A DNA stretch of 64,000 nucleotides, taken from the NCBI RefSeq assembly GCF_004634425.1, contig NZ_SBJL01000002.1, positions 310,001 through 374,000 of the forward strand. The letters run 5' to 3'. The translations under genes and the position numbers were made by a program. The notes below the pieces were generated by a model, which saw only the letters and a program-made list of their open reading frames with translations, searched no databases and was not told the origin of the DNA. This DNA is from Vitreimonas flagellata (GTDB lineage Bacteria > Pseudomonadota > Alphaproteobacteria > Caulobacterales > Aquidulcibacteraceae). Shown one piece after another: positions 59,461 through 64,000 of the stretch; position 1 is the stretch's first letter; the number at the start of each line of letters is the position of its first letter.

Positions 59461-59895
59461 CTATGCCTTCGGTTCGTTCGGGTACGTCACTCGCCAGATC
59501 GTTACGCCGGTCAGAGCACCCGCCACCCCCAATCCAAGCAAACTTATGGATTCCGGGTCCAATACATCAGGCCATCCCCAATAGCCCGACATCGTCCAAG
59601 CGAAGAGACCCATTCCGGTCATTACCCCAGCCGCGCCAGCCAAAGCGCTCCCCAACCAGCCGCGCAGGCCAGCGGCACGCGCCACAATCCACCACGGCAT
59701 AAAAAGGACCGGGATTGCGACCATCAATACCATCACAATGATCGCGTAGGAGCTGAGGACCGCGCCGAGATCAAATTCGCGCTGTGGAATCACCGCCCCA
59801 TTGTGGGTAGCGCCAGCCATCTGCATCGTAACGCTGCCGACGACAGCCCCTGCGGCGATTGCCCACAGCGTGCGCTCTCTGGTCGGTTCGTTCAC
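59461..59895 (-). CDS. hypothetical four-helix membrane protein
   Basis: 144 aa starting from a GTG (MNEPTRERTL) that overlaps the kdsD stop (GTGA). Hydrophobic segments near residues 10-28, 48-70, 82-105 and 116-134. The sequence FMPWWIVARAAGLRGWLG lies between helices. No family recognised. Translationally coupled to kdsD and 9 bp upstream of the amidohydrolase gene, but nothing hints at a function. Confidence 0.6.
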   Translation of the reverse strand: MNEPTRERTLWAIAAGAVVGSVTMQMAGATHNGAVIPQREFDLGAVLSSYAIIVMVLMVAIPVLFMPWWIVARAAGLRGWLGSALAGAAGVMTGMGLFAWTMSGYWGWPDVLDPESISLLGLGVAGALTGVTIWRVTYPNEPKA

Positions 59896-60872
59896 CGCAC
59901 CCCCGCCGCCAGCAGATCGTGCATGTGCACGACGCCCGCAGGCTTTCCATCTTCCACGGCGAACAGGAGCGTAATGCGCTTGGAATTCATGATGGCGATC
60001 GCGTCCGCCAAGGGCGCATCCGGCGCGATTGTTTTCGGGTTCGCGGTCATCAGATCGCGCGCGGTTTTGCTGAACATTTCCGGCGTCAGGCGCCGGCGCA
60101 GATCACCGTCGGTGATAATGCCGATCAGCTTGCCATTCTCGATCACGCCCGCAGCGCCAATGCCGCCGACGCTCATGGCTTCCAGCGTCTTCTGCACCGG
60201 CGTGTCCGGCGCGATCAACGGATCGTCGCCGCCGACGCGCATCACGTCACGCACGCGCTTCAACGCCGCGCCAAGTTTGCCGCCCGGATGGATCGCGCCG
60301 AAATGGTCGGCCGTGAACCCACGCGCCTTCAAGAGCGCCACCGAGAGCGCGTCGCCCAACGCCAAGCACATCGTCGTCGAGGTCGTCGGCGCAGGCGCCT
60401 CTTCGCTGGCCTCGCCGCAATCGGGCAGAATGAGCGCCGCCGTCGAGGCGCGCGCGAGCGACGAGTTCGGCTTAAACGTCATGCCGATCACCGGCACTGC
60501 GATGCGGCGGCAATGATAGAGCAGGTCCGACAGCTCCGCCGTCTCGCCCGAGCGCGAAATGGCGAGCACGCAATCGGTTTCGACGATCATGCCGAGATCG
60601 CCGTGGCTGGCTTCGGCCGGGTGGACGAATTGCGCCGGCGTGCCGGTAGAGGCCAGGGTCGCTGCGATCTTGCGCGCGATGTGGCCGGACTTGCCCATGC
60701 CCGAGACGATCACCCGCCCCTTGGCGCCGGCGAGTAATTGCGCGGCGTGGACGAACGGCGCCCTCAATTCCCCCGCGAGCGCCTGCGCCAGCGTTTCCAA
60801 CGCCCTGGCTTCGATGCGGATGGTTTCCTGGCCCGCGGCGACCGCCGCGTCCGGCTTGATGATGTCGGTCAT
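59892..60872 (-). CDS. kdsD: D-arabinose 5-phosphate isomerase (KpsF/GutQ/KdsD)
   Basis: 326 aa; interconverts ribulose 5-phosphate and arabinose 5-phosphate, the first step toward Kdo. The SIS domain (about 30-190) has GMGKSGHIARKIAATLASTG, ISRSGETAELSDLL and the HGDLGMI region. Two CBS domains follow (about 200-325, VQKTLEAMSVGGIGAAGVIE and LFAVEDGKPAGVVHMHDLLA). KdsA, the next Kdo enzyme, is 2.7 kb downstream on the plus strand, a loose clustering. Confidence 0.95.
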   Translation of the reverse strand: MTDIIKPDAAVAAGQETIRIEARALETLAQALAGELRAPFVHAAQLLAGAKGRVIVSGMGKSGHIARKIAATLASTGTPAQFVHPAEASHGDLGMIVETDCVLAISRSGETAELSDLLYHCRRIAVPVIGMTFKPNSSLARASTAALILPDCGEASEEAPAPTTSTTMCLALGDALSVALLKARGFTADHFGAIHPGGKLGAALKRVRDVMRVGGDDPLIAPDTPVQKTLEAMSVGGIGAAGVIENGKLIGIITDGDLRRRLTPEMFSKTARDLMTANPKTIAPDAPLADAIAIMNSKRITLLFAVEDGKPAGVVHMHDLLAAGVR

Positions 60873-61009
60873 TGCCGTCCTTCTAGCGGCTGGCCCCGGT
60901 TTGTCACCGCATGGCAGGCGCCCGGATTGCCGATCGCCAGCGCGGGGGCTACAGGGGGCCCCCTTCAGGCCGGCGCTCTGGTGCGCCCCTTTATCGGACG
61001 CGCGCGCTG

Positions 61010-62131
61010 ATGGCTGCGACTATCCTGGCGTACTCGGACAAGATGTTCACGCCGTCGGAGAGCTTCATCCACCGCTCTTACCGCGCGTTCGACCAACTCT
61101 CCCCGCTCTTCATCGGCCACGAATTGCGCGGGCCTGCACCCGAGGGCGTGCGCGCGCTTGAGCTAGGGCCGTTGCACGGCTTCGGCGGCGAGGCGGGGTT
61201 CAAGCAATTCGGCTGGGTGTCGGAGAAGCTGAAAGCGCGGCTGCTGGCGGAGAAGCCGATCGCCATTCACGCGCATTTCGGCAAGTCCGGCGCCTATGCG
61301 CTGCCGCTGGCGCGGGCGCTGAACCTGCCGCTCGTCGTCACCTATTATGGTGGCGACGCCACCAAGACGCAGAACACGGCCAACAATTTCGTGCGCGTCT
61401 ATAATCGCCGTCGCGCCGCGTTGTGGCGCGAGGCGTCGCTCATTTTGCCGTGCTCGGATTTCATCCGCCGCGAACTCGCCGCCAAGGGCGCGCCGCGGGA
61501 CAAAATGGTCGTGCACTACAATTCCGCCGACCCCGATCGGTTCTCGCCCGGCGAAAAACAAAACATCCTGCTCTTCGCAGGCCGTTGGACTGAGAAGAAG
61601 GGCATCGGCACGCTGATCAAAGCGCTCGCCCGGTTGGGCCCGCGCTTGCAGAATTGGCGCGTGCGTTTGCTGGGCGACGGCGAACTCAAAGCGCCGCTCT
61701 TGCAGCAGCTCGAAGTCGCCAACGTGAAGGTTGAACTGCCCGGCTGGATTCCGGCGGACGAGATGCCCAAGCACTTCGCTGAGAGCACCATCGTGTGCGT
61801 GCCGTCAGAGCGCGCGCGTTCGGGCGATGCTGAAGGCCTGCCGCTCGTGTGCGTGGAGGCGATGCTCTCCAATTGCGCATTGGTCGCGACCAAGCACGCC
61901 GGCATTCCCGAATGCGTCGAGGATGGAAAGACCGGCTATCTGGTGGATGAACGCGACGATGACGCGCTCGCCGATCGGATCGGCCGGATGCTCGACGATC
62001 CTGAAGGCACGCGACGCATGGGCGAGGCTGGCCGCGCTCTGGCGCTAGAGCGCTTCAATCTGCTGACGCTCTCGCGCCGTTTGCAGGATCATTTGCTGCG
62101 CGTTGCCCAAGCAAAGCAAACAAAGCAGTAA
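61010..62131 (+). CDS. GT4-family glycosyltransferase
   Basis: 373 aa from the ATG at 61010. GT-B enzyme: HAHFGKSGAYALPLARALNL and TYYGGDATK in the N-terminal half, LLFAGRWTEKKGIGTLIKAL, then PSERARSGDAEGLPLVCVEA (E-x7-E) and NCALVATKHAGIPECVEDGK in the C-terminal half. Pattern of sugar transferases in polysaccharide or LPS synthesis. Its location between kdsD and kdsA makes an LPS core role plausible but unproven. Confidence 0.88.
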   Translation: MAATILAYSDKMFTPSESFIHRSYRAFDQLSPLFIGHELRGPAPEGVRALELGPLHGFGGEAGFKQFGWVSEKLKARLLAEKPIAIHAHFGKSGAYALPLARALNLPLVVTYYGGDATKTQNTANNFVRVYNRRRAALWREASLILPCSDFIRRELAAKGAPRDKMVVHYNSADPDRFSPGEKQNILLFAGRWTEKKGIGTLIKALARLGPRLQNWRVRLLGDGELKAPLLQQLEVANVKVELPGWIPADEMPKHFAESTIVCVPSERARSGDAEGLPLVCVEAMLSNCALVATKHAGIPECVEDGKTGYLVDERDDDALADRIGRMLDDPEGTRRMGEAGRALALERFNLLTLSRRLQDHLLRVAQAKQTKQ

Positions 62132-62206
62132 GAGGCGGAGCCGCTGCGGTCAGGGCTAGGGGGCGAACAACGGCCCCGCCTTTGGTCGTGACGAACGAGA
62201 TGGGGA

Positions 62207-62347
62207 TCACGCCACGACCGCCGCGCCGACGGCCAAAACCGGCAACGCGACAACGAGAACCAAGATGGCGGCCACTACAAGTGAAGCGGCCTTTACAGCA
62301 AACGGCGAACCGTTTTCGAGGATGTCGAGATAGGGATGGCCACGCAT
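62207..62347 (-). CDS. small single-helix membrane protein (46 aa)
   Basis: Short ORF missed by routine calling: MRGHPYLDILENGSPFAVKA, then a 26-residue hydrophobic helix (ASLVVAAILVLVVALPVLAV and GAAVVA). Good ribosome binding site, AGGAGAG, 6 bases before the ATG. The architecture, a soluble N-terminal 19 residues and a C-terminal membrane helix, is that of a tail-anchored small protein. Sequence family unknown. It fills an otherwise gene-free 363-bp gap (62132-62494) between the glycosyltransferase and LysR genes; the remainder shows no gene. Confidence 0.65.
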   Translation of the reverse strand: MRGHPYLDILENGSPFAVKAASLVVAAILVLVVALPVLAVGAAVVA

Positions 62348-62494
62348 TGGATACTCTCCTGAAAGTTTAATGCCGGCTGTTTTTGAGGGAGGATCGCCGG
62401 CTACAACGAGGATTTGGGAAGCCGACCCTTGATCGCGAACGAGCGATTGACGACTTGGGTGTGAGCGGTTTTCACATCCTCAGCGGCGCGCCTC

Positions 62495-63415
62495 ATGAGC
62501 CATTTGCCCTCGCTGCAGACGCTGCGCGCCTTCGTCGCCGCGGGTCGGCACAAATCCTATTCCAAGGCGGCGGAAGAGCTCGGCCTCACGCATGGCGCGG
62601 TGAGCCATCGCATTCGCGAACTGGAAGAGCGCTTGGGCGTGGCGCTTTTCAAGCGCGTCGGCAATTCCATGCAATTGACAGAAGCTGGCCAGAAGCTCGA
62701 AGCGCAAGTGCGGCAGGGTTTATCGCTGTTAGAGCAAGCCTTCGCGCCACCGAAGAACACGACCAGCGCCGGCAAGCCGCGCCGGCATATCGTCGTGACC
62801 TCTGTGCCGAGCCTGGGCTCGACGTGGCTCTTCGCGCGCCTCGGCGAATACCAAGCCGAGCATCCCGACATCGACATCGATCTGCGCGTCTCGGAGACGC
62901 TGAACGACTACAAGCGCGAAGGCATCGACATCGGCGTGCGTCTAGGTTCAGGCGGCTGGCCTGGCCTGCACGCGGAAAAGCTGTTCGATGAAGCGCTGAC
63001 GCCGGTGTGCACGCCGGCTTATCGCGATCAGCTCAATCTGCGCGAGCCCGCCGACCTGCAGCGCGCAACCTTCCTGCGCAATCCGTGGACGCCGTGGTCG
63101 CGTTGGTTTCGCGCCGCCGGGCTCGATTGGCCGGAGCCCGCACGCGGACCGCGCTTTGACGATGCGCCCTTGCTGTTGCGCGCAGCGCTAGCCGGCCAAG
63201 GCATTGCGCTCGGCCGGCAATGGCTCGCCGTCGAGGAAATCCGCGACGGCCGCCTGGTTGCGCCGTTCGATTTGGCCGTGCGCGATGATTTCGCCTATTG
63301 GCTCGTCTGGCCCACGGGCCGCCCCGCGCATCCCGAAGTCACCCGCTTCCGCGACTGGCTCGCCGCCCAAGCCGCCGCCGAAAAGCCGCCCTGCCCGATC
63401 CAGGTCGTGGGCTAG
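62495..63415 (+). CDS. LysR-family transcriptional regulator
   Basis: 306 aa. N-terminal winged helix (about 1-65): PSLQTLRAFVAAGRHKSYSK, AAEELGLTHGAVSHRIRELE, ERLGVALFKRVGNSMQLTEA. The C-terminal effector domain has VTSVPSLGSTWLFARLGEYQ and IDIGVRLGSGGWPGL, most like the GcvA/AmpR subgroup. Effector unknown. Followed by a weak terminator and then kdsA on the same strand. Confidence 0.92.
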   Translation: MSHLPSLQTLRAFVAAGRHKSYSKAAEELGLTHGAVSHRIRELEERLGVALFKRVGNSMQLTEAGQKLEAQVRQGLSLLEQAFAPPKNTTSAGKPRRHIVVTSVPSLGSTWLFARLGEYQAEHPDIDIDLRVSETLNDYKREGIDIGVRLGSGGWPGLHAEKLFDEALTPVCTPAYRDQLNLREPADLQRATFLRNPWTPWSRWFRAAGLDWPEPARGPRFDDAPLLLRAALAGQGIALGRQWLAVEEIRDGRLVAPFDLAVRDDFAYWLVWPTGRPAHPEVTRFRDWLAAQAAAEKPPCPIQVVG

Positions 63416-63420
63416 ATCGA

Positions 63421-63448
63421 AAACCCCAATCGCCGGCATTGGGGCTTT
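63421..63448 (+). terminator. weak terminator after the LysR gene
   Basis: CCCCAAT / ATTGGGG hairpin (63424-63430 and 63438-63444) with a 7-base loop, followed by CTTTCC. Confidence 0.55.
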
Positions 63449-63561
63449 CCAATCGCCAAGCGCGCGCAAATGACGGAGAGTTCACCGTCACCCAGCGCAT
63501 GCGGCCGGTTGAGGGAAAGCCTCCGCCGGCCTATTTGGTTGGGAACCAAGATAGGACGAAA

Positions 63562-64000
63562 ATGAACCCCGCCTCCGTGATCCGTATTCCGCGCGTCGAA
63601 AGCACGCCGCTCGAGATCGGCAATAATCTGCCGCTCACCTTCATCTGCGGCCCGTGCCAGCTCGAGAGCCGGGCGCATGCTCTGGAATCGGCGGAATTCC
63701 TGCGCGACGTGTTCAAGCGCGCCGGCGCCGGGTTCATCTACAAGACCAGCTTCGACAAGGCCAATCGTTCAAGCCTCGCCACAAAGCGCGGCGCAGGGCT
63801 TTCGGTGTCAGGGCCCATCTTCGAAGAAATCCGCACCAAGCTCGGCATCCCGGTGATCACCGACGTGCACTTGCCCGAGCAATGCGCCGACGTCGCCGAA
63901 GTGGTCGACGTGCTGCAAATCCCCGCCTTCCTCTGCCGCCAGACAGATCTGCTCGTGGCGGCGGCCGAAACCGGCAAGCCGATCAACGTCAAGAAGGGCC
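63562..64000 (+). CDS. kdsA: 3-deoxy-8-phosphooctulonate synthase (5' part, cut by window end)
   Basis: First 146 codons from the ATG at 63562; no stop before the window edge, so it is partial. KdsA condenses PEP with arabinose 5-phosphate to Kdo 8-phosphate. Visible landmarks: FICGPCQLESRAHALESAEF, YKTSFDKANRSS, PVITDVHLPEQC, VLQIPAFLCRQTDLLVAAAE and the beginning of NVKKG. GPCQLES and the KANRSS segment are diagnostic. A Cys sits in the metal-site position of FICGPC, consistent with the metal-dependent class. Confidence 0.95.
   Translation, partial: MNPASVIRIPRVESTPLEIGNNLPLTFICGPCQLESRAHALESAEFLRDVFKRAGAGFIYKTSFDKANRSSLATKRGAGLSVSGPIFEEIRTKLGIPVITDVHLPEQCADVAEVVDVLQIPAFLCRQTDLLVAAAETGKPINVKKG

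Noticed and set aside
1-64000. tRNA, rRNA, CRISPR, insertion sequences or prophage
   Set aside because: No T-loop motif with matching acceptor stem, no regularly spaced repeats, and no transposase, integrase or phage structural genes were seen.

Overview
The window is a 64 kb stretch of a GC-rich alphaproteobacterial chromosome. The gene set (SecA, RuvA/B/C, ArgJ, KdsA/KdsD, OprO/P-like porin with Pst genes, deoxyhypusine-synthase-like enzyme, alpha-type ornithine decarboxylase leader, Flp pilin, many Ala/Arg-rich products) and a close match to the Caulobacter-type RpoH promoter suggest Caulobacterales, perhaps a Hyphomonadaceae-like lineage. This placement is inference from gene content; no rRNA or tRNA gene was seen. 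There is no prophage, insertion sequence or CRISPR array, and coding density is high on both strands.

Layout. 0-8 kb: TetR regulator, YjbR protein, MATE exporter, then ruvB, a GreA/GreB-like factor, an ECF sigma factor overlapping a four-helix membrane protein, ruvA, a DUF2269 protein and an SDR-DoxX fusion. 8-16 kb: an exported Asp/Gly-rich repeat protein followed by a JmjC/cupin hydroxylase, an amino acid permease, an epoxide-hydrolase-like protein, ruvC, a secreted M20 peptidase with a class C serine hydrolase, and an acyltransferase. 16-22 kb: secA, a parvulin lipoprotein overlapping argJ, a broken small gene, and two tandem 30-residue exported-peptide genes with their own terminator. 22-33 kb: DUF4287 protein, NUDIX hydrolase overlapping a Flp pilin, HNH nuclease, esterase, gluQRS, the circularly permuted ATP-grasp / alpha-E / transglutaminase operon, a beta-lactamase-family hydrolase and a GT4 glycosyltransferase. 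33-38 kb: phosphate uptake genes (porin, pstS, pstC, pstA, no pstB). 38-45 kb: ornithine decarboxylase behind a structured speF-type leader, DUF2306 protein, AraC regulator, SDR and a deoxyhypusine-synthase-like enzyme. 45-58 kb: truncated TIR-like ORF, RibD-like reductase, GSTs, outer membrane protein, PAP2 phosphatase lipoprotein, an ECF42-type sigma factor with two DGPF/YCII neighbours, epimerase, lipase, SCP2 protein, methyltransferase-like lipoprotein, RpoH-driven hsp20, adenylate cyclase-TPR protein and a cold-shock protein. 58-64 kb: secreted M20 amidohydrolase, kdsD, glycosyltransferase, a 46-residue membrane protein, LysR regulator and the start of kdsA.

Working together: ruvC, ruvA and ruvB keep the classical order and strand but are spread over about 9 kb. 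The porin and PstSCA form a periplasm-to-cytosol phosphate route. Ornithine decarboxylase and the DHS-like enzyme could form a putrescine-to-homospermidine route. KdsD and KdsA belong to Kdo (LPS core) synthesis. The least explained elements are the tandem 30-aa peptides, the TDSD-repeat protein beside a JmjC hydroxylase, and the duplicated RNA motif in the ornithine decarboxylase leader.
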